DNA of 64,000 nt, from positions 372,001 to 436,000 of the forward strand of contig NZ_WWCJ01000001.1 in NCBI RefSeq assembly GCF_009857475.1, in the 5' to 3' direction. Positions 7,701 to 15,445 of this stretch are shown here, in pieces (the stretch's first letter is position 1; each line of letters starts with the position of its first letter). The stretch is from Pseudoduganella guangdongensis. Lineage in GTDB: Bacteria; Pseudomonadota; Gammaproteobacteria; Burkholderiales; Burkholderiaceae_D. Below the pieces are notes generated by a model, which was not told the origin of the DNA, searched no databases, and saw only the letters and a program-made list of their open reading frames with translations. The position numbers were made by a program, and so were the translations under genes.

Positions 7701-8384
7701 ATGCTGCGCATCTTATTCCTCGCTCTATGTGCCGCTTCTACAGTCGTATTGACTGGTTGCGCCAGCCTGCCCGCCGCAGAAATGAGCCTCCCCGCATCTA
7801 TTGCCGCAGAACGCGCTGAAACCGTGCAGGGCCTTGGAGGGGGGCGGAACGGCAGCTTCTCGTTGTCTCCGGAGACGGGCACTTTCAGCCGCGGGCGCGA
7901 TCGCGTCGACCTGTTCTCTGTGGTGAACTGGAGCAGTGCCTCGACGCGCTACTCGCTCGTGCTCGCGGATGGCAGTCGCACCGAAGCGGCCTGCAGCGGC
8001 AAGGTGGTCGAGGCGACATGGAAGGCCATAGCAGCCAACGCAAAGCCGTTCTCGTTCGACTGCGAGTGGCGTGGGGCACGAAGCGCGCAGCTGAAGATGA
8101 ACGCCCCCGTGGTCAGCCTGACGATGAAAGCCGAGCGTAGCGGCCAATTCTCGATGGGGGGGACCACGCTCGAGGTGCAATCGGTTCACGAGGTGCGGGG
8201 CTCATCGCTGTCGCTGGAGGCACCAATCGGGTACGTATTCAGACATGACGGGAAAGCGGTCGGTGCCATCGAACTCAATGGCCTGACGCCGCGCCTGTGG
8301 CGTCCAGCGTCCGGCAATGCATTGCGTGAACCGGTCACCTTGGCCGCGCTTGCGCTCGCGTTGTTGTGGGATCCCGCTACTTAA
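7701..8384 (+). CDS. Predicted outer-membrane or periplasmic lipoprotein, unknown function
   Basis: A 227-aa protein starting at ATG 7701. The N-terminus is a lipoprotein signal: a hydrophobic core (FLALCAASTVVL) followed by an LTGC lipobox with the lipidated cysteine at residue 20. The mature part is beta-rich with many polar residues and two cysteines (ACSG, FDCEW) that could pair. I do not recognise the family. A TATAAT hexamer at 7661-7666 may be its -10 box. GC content is higher than in the array and no array repeat follows the gene, so it seems to lie just outside the cassette series. Confidence 0.65.
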   Translation: MLRILFLALCAASTVVLTGCASLPAAEMSLPASIAAERAETVQGLGGGRNGSFSLSPETGTFSRGRDRVDLFSVVNWSSASTRYSLVLADGSRTEAACSGKVVEATWKAIAANAKPFSFDCEWRGARSAQLKMNAPVVSLTMKAERSGQFSMGGTTLEVQSVHEVRGSSLSLEAPIGYVFRHDGKAVGAIELNGLTPRLWRPASGNALREPVTLAALALALLWDPAT

Positions 8385-8476
8385 TCGCCGTCATGCAGCG
8401 CGGTCCCTTGCGCTGAGTTCTGGATAGGCAGCACCCTAGTATGATCAAGCTGACAGTCTGCTTTGGTTTTTCTACG

Positions 8477-8746
8477 CTAGGAATGGTTCATCCAAGCTGG
8501 CTGTACCGCCAAACGCAATCCCATTGCGCTCAAGATCGCTCGCAGGGTTTTCAAAGAGGGGTTACCTCGTTCGGACAACATGCGGTACATGGTGTTGGGA
8601 TTGGCTTCCGCCTGGTGCGCGATTTCCTGAACCCCTCCGAATGCAGTGCTTAAGTAACGCAGTGCCAACATGAGATCTACTTCATCGCCAGTCGCGAGTA
8701 CGTCGTTGAGGTAGTCGGCGGCCAGCGACGGGTCTTTCTGAAACAT
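8477..8746 (-). CDS. HigA-like antitoxin / addiction-module regulator with damaged N-terminus
   Basis: An 89-aa helix-turn-helix protein. The motif AFGGVQEIAHQAEANPNTMYRMLS with GNPSLKTLRAILSAMGLRL is typical of the HigA-like antidote family that pairs with RelE-type toxins. Reading further upstream in the same frame gives ATG GCA AAA ACT CAT TGA and then an open stretch joining the annotated start (HEDVTIEMFQKDP), and homologues as I recall begin with exactly this type of leader. So the original start near 8792 appears separated from the body by an in-frame TGA, leaving ATG 8746 as the only start. No toxin gene is seen upstream. It is probably an orphan or decaying antitoxin. Confidence 0.6.
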   Translation of the reverse strand: MFQKDPSLAADYLNDVLATGDEVDLMLALRYLSTAFGGVQEIAHQAEANPNTMYRMLSERGNPSLKTLRAILSAMGLRLAVQPAWMNHS

Positions 8747-8864
8747 CTCAATGGTTACGTCCTCATGAAATCAATGAGTTTTTGCCATTTCTGTCTTTCC
8801 AATCACGTAGCAATCCAGAGCTGACTTGACATGGAGTGCTATTGAGAGTTGCACAAGAAGTAGA

Positions 8865-9014
8865 ATGACGGCTAGATCTTTATCGGACCTTAACGGAATT
8901 CCCGTGTCAAGCAGCCCCGCCTACACCCTGACACTCGTAGGAAAAACGCCCGCCGTTTTGAGGGCAGGTGCAGGCACTGCGATTGCGGAATTCATGGAGG
9001 GCGGCACGAAGTGA
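8865..9014 (+). CDS. Small ORF overlapping the aph start
   Basis: A 49-aa reading frame with no recognised family. Its stop TGA (9012-9014) overlaps the GTG start of the aminoglycoside phosphotransferase gene (9011-9013), which is the arrangement of translationally coupled genes. The strong GGAGGG ribosome site for the next gene lies inside its last codons. It could be a leader peptide, a remnant of a gene cut by recombination, or chance. Composition is similar to the aph gene. Confidence 0.3.
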   Translation: MTARSLSDLNGIPVSSSPAYTLTLVGKTPAVLRAGAGTAIAEFMEGGTK

Positions 9015-9787
9015 ATATCGCAATGAATGCCCAGGAACTGGAAGGGTACGAGTGGCGGCGCGATATGGTCGGCGAGTCCGGCGGCGCGGTGTACCGCCTG
9101 CACCACAAGGCGGGCGGCCCCGACCTGTTCCTGAAGCATGGCAAAGATGCAGTGGCCGATGACATCACCGACGAAATGGCCAGGCTGCGCTGGCTAGGCG
9201 CTTACCTTCCCGTGCCGGCATGCGTGCGCTTCACCCGCAGTGCAGATGAGGCCTCCTTGCTGATGACCGCATTGCCAGGGAAAACGGCTTACCAGGTAAT
9301 GGAGCAGTTCCCTGCCCAGCGCATGGCGGTGGTCGCGGCCATCGCAAAATTCTTGCGCAGCATCCATGCCATTCCGGCCAGCGCTTGCCCCTTCACCAGC
9401 CATTATGAGTACCGACTGGCCCGTGCCCGGGAGCGCCTGGATGCCAAGCTGGTCGATGAGGGTGATTTCGACGACGCGCGCGCCGGCTGGACCGGCGAGC
9501 AGGTATGGACTGCGCTGCAAGCCTTGCTGCCGCTGGCTCCGGATCCCGTGGTCACGCACGGCGACTACTCACTCGACAACATCCTTATCTGCGACGGGGA
9601 AGTCGCGGGTTGCATCGACGTCGGACGGGCCGGCATAGCGGACCGCTACCAGGACATCGCTATCGCCTGGAATTGCCTGGAAGAGTTCGGCGCATCGCTG
9701 CAAGAAGAATTCCTCCGGCAATATGGCATCCCCCACTTCGACCGCGAAAAGCTCAACTTCCACCTCATGCTCGACGAGTTCTTCTAA
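9011..9787 (+). CDS. aph(3'): APH(3')-I-like aminoglycoside phosphotransferase
   Basis: A 258-aa kinase that transfers phosphate from ATP to the 3'-hydroxyl of kanamycin-type aminoglycosides in the cytoplasm. It shows the family landmarks in order: GYEWRRDMVGESG near the N-terminus, FLKHGK with the ATP-binding lysine (42), the catalytic loop HGDYSLDN at 183-190 with Asp185, the metal-binding IDVGR at 202-206, DRYQDIAI, and the terminal DEFF. These segments closely follow APH(3')-Ia as I remember it, but many positions differ, so this is a relative and not the clinical allele. GTG 9011 is chosen for its GGAGGG ribosome site; ATG 9023 is the alternative. GC is higher than in the rest of the island. 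Confidence 0.85.
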   Translation: MNIAMNAQELEGYEWRRDMVGESGGAVYRLHHKAGGPDLFLKHGKDAVADDITDEMARLRWLGAYLPVPACVRFTRSADEASLLMTALPGKTAYQVMEQFPAQRMAVVAAIAKFLRSIHAIPASACPFTSHYEYRLARARERLDAKLVDEGDFDDARAGWTGEQVWTALQALLPLAPDPVVTHGDYSLDNILICDGEVAGCIDVGRAGIADRYQDIAIAWNCLEEFGASLQEEFLRQYGIPHFDREKLNFHLMLDEFF

Positions 9788-9922
9788 AGCAATGTCCGGA
9801 TTGTTATAGGATGTCAAGCTACCATAGTTTTGGAGAGCACCCTTCATTGAAGGGATTCCGAACCGTTGTATACAATAAGTTGCACGTGCATTTTGCGCCC
9901 AACAATATCAAGTGGCTCTCCT

Positions 9923-10924
9923 GTGGAAAACAAACAACTAAGTGCTGAAACTCCCTATTCCGACCTAACGCCCGAATGCATTTTTACTGCAATTGAAAGC
10001 CTTGGGGTTAGCTGTGATGGCCGTCTCCTTCAGCTGAATAGTTTCGAGAATCGGGTCTATCAGGTATGGACCGAAGGTGGGGGGCAATACGTCGTCAAGT
10101 TCTATCGTCCTCGGCGCTGGAGTGATGAGGCCATTCTTGAGGAGCATGATTTTTCGCTCGATTTAGCGATGCAGGAAGTTCCAGTTGTTCCGCCATTAAG
10201 TTTCAATGCGCGAACCCTGCATCATTGTGAAGGCCACCGATTTGCGTTGTTCACGAAGCGCGGCGGCCGAGCGCCGGAGCTGGATCGAGTGGATACTCTT
10301 GAATGGATGGGGCGCTTCCTCAGCCGCATTCACGCTAAAGGTGCCACTGAAACCTACCAAGTCAGACCATCGCTCGATATTCAAAGTTTCGGCATTGACT
10401 CTCGAGATTTTCTCGTTGCAGGCAATTGGCTGCCTGAAGAATTGCTGACTGCATGGGTTAGCGTCGTGGACCAAGCTCTCGAGGCTGTGAGGGCTGCATA
10501 TCAACGTACCGGCGATGTTCGCATGCTGCGACTTCATGGTGACTGCCACGCAGGGAACGTTTTGTGGACCGATGACGGCCCTCATTTTGTTGATTTTGAC
10601 GATAGCCGATCTGGACCATCTATCCAAGATTTCTGGATGCTTTTGTCGGGTGACGAAGTCTATGCACGTACCCAGCTTGCCGCAATTCTTCGTGGCTACG
10701 AGACCTTCTCAGAATTTGACGACCGAGAGCTGTACCTGATCGAAGCGTTACGCACACTGCGCTTGCTTCATTACAGCGCGTGGATCGCCCGCCGTTGGAA
10801 AGACCCAGCATTTCCGGTCGCGTTCCCCTGGTTCGGTACTGTACGCTACTGGCAGGATCGAATTCTTGAGATTCGGGAGCAAATTGCCAAGATGCAGGAA
10901 GCGCCGCTCCGTCCTGCGTGGTAA
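9923..10924 (+). CDS. srkA: SrkA stress response protein kinase
   Basis: A 333-aa APH-fold Ser/Thr kinase matching E. coli SrkA (YihE) in length and sequence pattern: LNSFENRVYQV, VVKFYRPRRWS, EEHDF, RLHGDCHAGN (catalytic loop at 204-212), FVDFDDSRSGP (metal-binding Asp), and a C-terminal PAFPVAFPWF segment. SrkA limits death under stress and is implicated in countering MazEF-type toxin effects. GTG 9923 gives the standard N-terminus; an upstream ATG at 9866 would add 19 unlikely residues. Although srkA is usually a core gene, here it sits within lower-GC island DNA, 135 bases after the aph gene, so it may be a second, acquired copy. Confidence 0.9.
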   Translation: MENKQLSAETPYSDLTPECIFTAIESLGVSCDGRLLQLNSFENRVYQVWTEGGGQYVVKFYRPRRWSDEAILEEHDFSLDLAMQEVPVVPPLSFNARTLHHCEGHRFALFTKRGGRAPELDRVDTLEWMGRFLSRIHAKGATETYQVRPSLDIQSFGIDSRDFLVAGNWLPEELLTAWVSVVDQALEAVRAAYQRTGDVRMLRLHGDCHAGNVLWTDDGPHFVDFDDSRSGPSIQDFWMLLSGDEVYARTQLAAILRGYETFSEFDDRELYLIEALRTLRLLHYSAWIARRWKDPAFPVAFPWFGTVRYWQDRILEIREQIAKMQEAPLRPAW

Positions 10925-11012
10925 GAGGGGCAAACTAGGAGTTCGCTGAATCTTTCTAAGGTCACCGCAGTTAAGTGATCTATTCGCTTTGACTATTTGA
11001 AAGGGAATTTGA

Positions 11013-11885
11013 TTGAGTAACATCCGCACAATCGACATGCGTTTCATCGACGACGTTTTTGATATGGGTGGCGGTTATGTGTTGGATTTTTCGGATCGCA
11101 CGTTTGCCGCCTTCTTTGCAGAAGAACTGAATATCGACATTACTGAGCAACAGTACTATCGTGACGGGACATCAAAGGCCAAGCGACTCCGATGCTTCCT
11201 TCAAATAGTTGATAAAGCGACGCTTGTCCGGACGCTAAAAGCCCTTTGGAATTATCGCGAGGCGATCCGCCAGCGGACGAATGAGCAAGACAAGGTAGTA
11301 AACGCACACGGTCGGTTTCTGGACTTGCTCAATCGTATCCAAGGAACACAACCCGCTGCGGCGCCCGTGGCGCCGGCAGTTCCGAAGCCTGCGTTTAATC
11401 GAGAACTTATTTCGCAGTTGAAAGCGGACCTGCTGGCACTCGCAGCGCTTGCGCCACAGCCGCGTGGCTTCGCTTACGAAAAATTCCTTAAGAAACTGTT
11501 CGACGCATTTGGGCTTGAAGCTCGACAGGCTTTTCGGTTACATGGTGAACAAATAGATGGCAGTTTTCAACTGGGCCACGAGACTTACCTGCTGGAAGCC
11601 AAGTGGCAAGGCGCGCCAATCGGCGCTGCCGACCTCCATGTGTTCGAAGGGAAAATTGGAGAGAAAGCGGCGTGGGCTCGTGGCTTGTTCGTCAGTGATA
11701 GCGGCTTCACGGCTGAGGGGATCGCTGCTTTTGGCAGAGGGAAAAGTCTGATTTGCATGAGTGGCTTAGATCTCTACGATTTGCTGAATCGAGAAATTCC
11801 TCTGAATCATGTGTTGGAGCGCAAAGTCCGTCACGCTGCCGAGACGGGGGCTCCTTTTGTACAAGTTCGAGATTTATTTCCTTGA
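11013..11885 (+). CDS. Mrr-like restriction endonuclease with N-terminal accessory domain
   Basis: A 290-aa protein with two parts. Residues 1-85 form a conserved-looking domain (RFIDDVFDMGGGYVLDFS followed by GTSKAKRLR) that I recall in front of different effector domains in defence proteins, though I cannot name it surely. After a proline/alanine linker, residues 150-290 form an Mrr/PD-(D/E)XK nuclease: Glu156 in FAYEKF, Asp182 in QIDGSF, and Glu195-x-Lys197 in LLEAKW. The catalytic set looks intact. Mrr-type enzymes cut modified foreign DNA. TTG 11013 is chosen because AAGGGA is well placed before it. It stands alone, just upstream of an IS3 remnant. Confidence 0.75.
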   Translation: MSNIRTIDMRFIDDVFDMGGGYVLDFSDRTFAAFFAEELNIDITEQQYYRDGTSKAKRLRCFLQIVDKATLVRTLKALWNYREAIRQRTNEQDKVVNAHGRFLDLLNRIQGTQPAAAPVAPAVPKPAFNRELISQLKADLLALAALAPQPRGFAYEKFLKKLFDAFGLEARQAFRLHGEQIDGSFQLGHETYLLEAKWQGAPIGAADLHVFEGKIGEKAAWARGLFVSDSGFTAEGIAAFGRGKSLICMSGLDLYDLLNREIPLNHVLERKVRHAAETGAPFVQVRDLFP

Positions 11886-11904
11886 TCGGTTTTAAGTCTG
11901 ACTG

Positions 11905-12700
11905 ACCTGCTACCCGCTGACGCAGGCGCCCGAATAGCTGATCTCAGCCGGAAATATGGCATTGCCGAAGCGACGTTCTACAACTGGAAGACAAAGTTCG
12001 GCGGCATGACGGTCTCGGAAGCTCAGCGATTGAAGGAGCTGGGATCTGAAAATTCGAAGCTCAAGCACTTGTTGGCTGATGCCATGCTGGACAACGCGGC
12101 GTTAAAGGATGTGGTCAGTCGCAAGTGGTAAGCCCGCAGGCTAAGCGGCTCGCCGTGGCCCATTTAATGACTACCCATGCGTTGGGCGTGACGCGGGCCT
12201 GTGGGCTGATCGGAATCTCTAGATCGTTGTCCCGGTATGTGGCGAAGCGCCCGGACGATGGAGAACTATTGGCGAGGCTGACCGTGCTGGCTGGCCAGAA
12301 GCGGCGCTATGGCTACCGTCGCCTGCATGTGCTGCTGCGCCGAAAAGGATGGACGCTCAATTGGAAGCGTACCTACCGCGTGTACCACGCGGCAGGCCTG
12401 ATGGTTCGGCGTAGGAAGCGCAAACGCATCGCGGGGGTCGAATGCAGCGTCAGGGTGTTGGCTGCGCGCGCGAATCAAAGTTGGTCGATGGACTTCGTGT
12501 CGGGTGGCTTTGTCGATGGCAGGCGGTTGCGCTGCCTGAACATCGTGCATGATTTTACGAAAGAGTGTTTGGCCATCGAAGTCGATACCTCGCTGCCTGG
12601 TTGGCGTGTCGCCTCGGTGCTGGAACGTCTCGCCGAATCGCGGGGCCTACCAAGCTCGGTGACCGTCGATAATGGCCCCGAATTCGCAGCGACGGCGGCT
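11905..12700 (+). mobile_element. IS3-family (IS407-type) insertion sequence remnant
   Basis: Translation of 11910-12131 gives the C-terminal two thirds of an OrfA: RIADLSRKYGIAEATFYNWK, then GGMTVSEAQRLKELGSEN and a leucine-rich end, the helix-turn-helix protein of IS3 elements. Its N-terminus is missing. OrfB follows with a short overlap and is cut after the second catalytic Asp. No terminal inverted repeats were identified. The element is a fossil that probably contributed to assembling this part of the island. Confidence 0.8.
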
Positions 12701-12793
12701 ATTTCAAAGCAGGTCACGATCCCTACTTCCAGACGTTGCTGGCTTTACGCTTACGGGGTGCCCTGGAGCAACCATTTTGGAATGCTTCTTTAA
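12125..12793 (+). pseudogene. Truncated IS3-family transposase OrfB
   Basis: From GTG 12125 the frame encodes a DDE transposase N-terminal half: the RRYGYRRLHVLLRRKGW segment, then NQSWSMDFVSGGF with the first catalytic Asp, and VTVDNGPEF with the second. The sequence leaves the family after about 12695, before the expected E-containing helix, and continues into about 30 unrelated residues before the stop. A full OrfB is near 270-290 aa, so the C-terminal third is lost. It cannot be active. Confidence 0.85.
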
Positions 12794-12990
12794 GTTGGAA
12801 GGTGGGACGAAATTCCCGTTTACAGTATTTTGGACCTTACTCAAGAAATGGTCTAAAACTTTCAAATCACTAGTTAATGGTGACTTGCAAACCAGGCAAG
12901 GTCGAGGAAGAGGAAATTTGTGGAATAATTATATTGCATAAATTGAATTTATCATATAATAATATTTCACTCTCGTAATCCTGCGAGAGT
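12701..12990 (+). promoter_or_regulatory. AT-rich leader and likely promoter of the graspetide cluster
   Basis: This roughly 300-base stretch has no gene. Its end is very AT-rich. A TATAAT hexamer at 12955-12960 with a TTGCAT at 12934-12939 (spacer 15, short) is the best promoter candidate. A hairpin with 7-base arms ACTCTCG / CGAGAGT (12969-12975 and 12984-12990, 8-base loop) lies between that promoter and the AGAGGAG ribosome site of the precursor gene, so it would be in the 5' UTR and could control translation. Confidence 0.4.
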
Positions 12991-13010
12991 ATTAATAGAG
13001 GAGTTAGTTG

Positions 13011-13193
13011 ATGGATCGCATTGTATTGCGCACAGTAGCGCGGGAACTGAACGAAGCAGAGTTGTCCGAAGTTTCTGGTGGTGTAGAGCAGCCTGGGGGG
13101 GCCGTGACAGGAGGTCAACCGACGAAAAAGTCCTCTAGTCCTGATCCGAGCGGGCCGCAAGATCCTGATACCTCTTTAGCCGACTGGGATTAA
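13011..13193 (+). CDS. Graspetide-like RiPP precursor peptide with double-glycine leader
   Basis: A 60-aa peptide from ATG 13011 with an AGAGGAG ribosome site. The first 24 residues form a leader with LNEAELSEVSGG, the double-glycine pattern used by peptide-exporting leader peptidases; Gly23-Gly24 would be the cut site. The candidate core (residues 25-60) is rich in Ser, Thr and Lys (38-47) followed by many Asp (45, 51, 53, 58, 60). Those are the donor and acceptor residues that ATP-grasp ligases join as esters or amides in graspetides. It sits 57 bases before an ATP-grasp gene of that type. The core does not match the classical microviridin TxKxPSD motif. No peptidase-transporter gene is nearby. 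Confidence 0.7.
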   Translation: MDRIVLRTVARELNEAELSEVSGGVEQPGGAVTGGQPTKKSSSPDPSGPQDPDTSLADWD

Positions 13194-13250
13194 GTCGAAA
13201 TGGCGGCAGACGGACTGCCGCTTTCATTTAAAATTCTTTAAGATAAAGAA

Positions 13251-14372
13251 ATGCATTCTGTATTTATTCCATCCATGATCGGCGACACCGATTCCATATT
13301 CGTTAAAATTGCACTTGAGAATGAGGGTGCACGAGCAGTCCGAATGATTGGAGACAATTTCCCAACTCAACAGACGAGCTCATTATATGTGAGCGATGGT
13401 GGAAAATTCACGGGCTACTATGAATGCATTAATGATCGCACTCGTATAGCGTTCTCAGATTTCGATGTGGTATGGTTACGGCGACCTCGATGGCCGAGAA
13501 TTCCCAACAATTTGGACCCGCGAGATGGGAAAATGGCTAAGCAGGAATGCGACCATTTTGTTCGATCGGTTTTTTTTAGCGCCTGGGACAGTGCTGTTTG
13601 GGTAAATTCTATGGAAGGTAGGCGTCGGGCCAATAGTAAATTGCTACAATTACGAGAGGCCGTCTCACTGGGTTTTCCCGTCCCGACAACGTTAGTTTCA
13701 AATAACCCTAATGACATCCGAGAATTTCTGGATTCATCTGACGATGCCTGCATCGTTAAGCCCATTCTCGGAACAAGCTGGATTGAGGACGGACGTGTAT
13801 TTGTTTCATACACAAGTGATATAGCCGTTGATGCCCTGCCCGCCGACGATGCAATCCGTGCGTGTCCGAGCATTTATCAAAAGAAGATAGTGAAGGAATT
13901 CGAAGTTCGAATCGTTTTCTTTGGAAAACAATCTTTTGCATTGAAGCTTCACAGCCAAGATATCTGTGGAGCTGAAACAGACTGGAGAATTGTAGACACG
14001 TATAGGTTGAATGTTGCAGAGATAGTCGTCCCCGACAGTGTTCACAGATTTTGCGTCCGCTTAATGACTAAGCTCAAAATTGTACATGGAAGCTTTGACT
14101 TCGCGGTGGACTCCAACGGAAATTGGGTATTTTTTGAAGTAAATGAAGCAGGTCAGTTCTTATGGATGGAAACGCTGGCTCCGCAACTTCCAATCCTAGA
14201 CGCTATGACACAGTTTCTATTGAAACCTAGTGACGATTTTGTTTATATTCCAGGGTCTGAAATTAATAGAATGACCGATGTTGCAAAAACGCAACGATTC
14301 TCGGAATTATTGGCAGATGAGAAAGAAAATGAAAAAATCCTTACTGCTACTTCTGTTGATTACTCCTCGTAA
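13251..14372 (+). CDS. Graspetide synthetase (microviridin MvdC/MvdD-type ATP-grasp ligase)
   Basis: A 373-aa ATP-grasp enzyme expected to form omega-ester or omega-amide side-chain links in the precursor encoded just upstream. The N-terminal part starts with a MHSVFIPS strand and contains the VVWLRRPRWP segment found in this family. The ATP-grasp core shows CIVKPILGTSW (ATP-binding Lys), YQKKIVKEFEVRIVFFG, the FALKLHSQ segment, the ETDWR motif and a metal-binding FFEVNEAGQFLW. Length is slightly above the usual 320-340 aa. The gene overlaps the start of the next one, indicating a polycistronic unit. Low GC content supports transfer. Confidence 0.85.
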   Translation: MHSVFIPSMIGDTDSIFVKIALENEGARAVRMIGDNFPTQQTSSLYVSDGGKFTGYYECINDRTRIAFSDFDVVWLRRPRWPRIPNNLDPRDGKMAKQECDHFVRSVFFSAWDSAVWVNSMEGRRRANSKLLQLREAVSLGFPVPTTLVSNNPNDIREFLDSSDDACIVKPILGTSWIEDGRVFVSYTSDIAVDALPADDAIRACPSIYQKKIVKEFEVRIVFFGKQSFALKLHSQDICGAETDWRIVDTYRLNVAEIVVPDSVHRFCVRLMTKLKIVHGSFDFAVDSNGNWVFFEVNEAGQFLWMETLAPQLPILDAMTQFLLKPSDDFVYIPGSEINRMTDVAKTQRFSELLADEKENEKILTATSVDYSS

Positions 14373-15324
14373 ATTTGCACTCGTATTCGGTTGCACAATG
14401 TTGATTGCCACCCGAGCAATCTGTTCGCCAACAGTTCACTATACTTGGACTGGGGTGGATGTCGTCACCATGGACTTCAACAAAGTGGACAAGATCAGAG
14501 AGCTCACAAACATTAAGTCCGGCGATCGATATCCTATTAATTCCCCTTTGCTGGCAAAGGCTTGCGCAAACGTTCGTGAAGGCTTAAAGCTTCGCGAAGT
14601 AAGGTGCACTGCGATCGAAATGGAGCACTTCACAGCTCTATACGTCGTCCAGGTCGGCGGTTACCAACAGGCCAAGACAAATGGCATGAAGGGCCCCTGT
14701 AAAGAAGTTGGTCCGAATGGAGACCTCATCCGAAAATTGTATGATTCTATTCTGCAAAGCGAGTTAAATGAAATAAGAGGATTAGATTTTAACTCTCCTA
14801 TCCAAATTGACGATTCGTTCAAATTGGATGAGCGCCACAAGGATTTTCCAATTCAACAGGAGGTCCTAAGATATGCATCAGATGTCTTGAGCTCTGTCGA
14901 GAGCTGCTCCGCACTTGAGCGGATAGCAGGCGTTTCGCTTCTCCCATACTTAGGATTGCCATCTGTAGCTTTGAGTAAAGGAATAACACTTTCTGATGAT
15001 CCGGATGAGAACGTGCGCAACGCAGCCCGACGGATTACATCTACTTTGGCAAAGTTTGCTACAGCTGAGCAGTCAGACTTAATTGTTCAGAGTTCGTGTT
15101 CAGCTCTCGAAAGTTCGGCCTCATTTTTTGATCGCAATAAGTCGCTAATGAACCTATTGAGCGTCGTCCAGCATAATCCACTGATACATTTGCCAAGTGG
15201 ATGCGCAGACTTTGTAGCGGCTATTTCCCGCACCAGCAGTTCCCCGCAACTTGGAATGCCTGCCGAACAAATAATTCGTAAAATTAACGAGGGTCTCGCT
15301 CGAAGTCAGTCCCCGACGCGCTAA
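14317..15324 (+). CDS. Exported POTRA/HEAT-like protein of the graspetide cluster
   Basis: About 335 aa, from ATG 14317 (ATG 14329 is equally possible). A signal peptide is plain: lysines, a run of six leucines and a second hydrophobic stretch ending near ATRAICS. Residues 45-110 (VTMDFNKVDKIRELTNIKSGDRY to the ALYVVQV strand) look like a POTRA-type domain. The second half contains helical pairs such as DPDENVRNAARRITSTLAKF, resembling HEAT repeats. Its start lies inside the end of the ATP-grasp gene, so it is probably co-expressed. Role unknown: a periplasmic partner in export, immunity or sensing is possible. The stop codon lies one base before an IS5-family end, so the natural C-terminus may have been lost. 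Confidence 0.55.
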   Translation: MRKKMKKSLLLLLLITPRKFALVFGCTMLIATRAICSPTVHYTWTGVDVVTMDFNKVDKIRELTNIKSGDRYPINSPLLAKACANVREGLKLREVRCTAIEMEHFTALYVVQVGGYQQAKTNGMKGPCKEVGPNGDLIRKLYDSILQSELNEIRGLDFNSPIQIDDSFKLDERHKDFPIQQEVLRYASDVLSSVESCSALERIAGVSLLPYLGLPSVALSKGITLSDDPDENVRNAARRITSTLAKFATAEQSDLIVQSSCSALESSASFFDRNKSLMNLLSVVQHNPLIHLPSGCADFVAAISRTSSSPQLGMPAEQIIRKINEGLARSQSPTR

Positions 15325-15445
15325 GAGGCTGTTTCAAAGTGAAGTTTCGGCCCGGCGAAGCGTACGCCAGCAAATAAGACAACAGGCGAGCTTCATAAAT
15401 GCTTCATGTGTGTCAGCGCGGCGGTCGAAGCGCACATGCAAGCAA
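15325..15445 (-). mobile_element. IS5-family transposase C-terminal remnant
   Basis: Read on the minus strand, about 36 codons ending at TGA (15336-15334) encode the C-terminal tail of an IS5-family transposase: VRFDRRADTHEAFMKLACC followed by LICWRTLRR. The sequence GAGGCTGTTTCAAAG at 15325-15339 looks like the terminal repeat of such an element. The rest of the transposase is missing or scrambled. The element end touches the stop of the exported graspetide-cluster gene. Confidence 0.6.
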
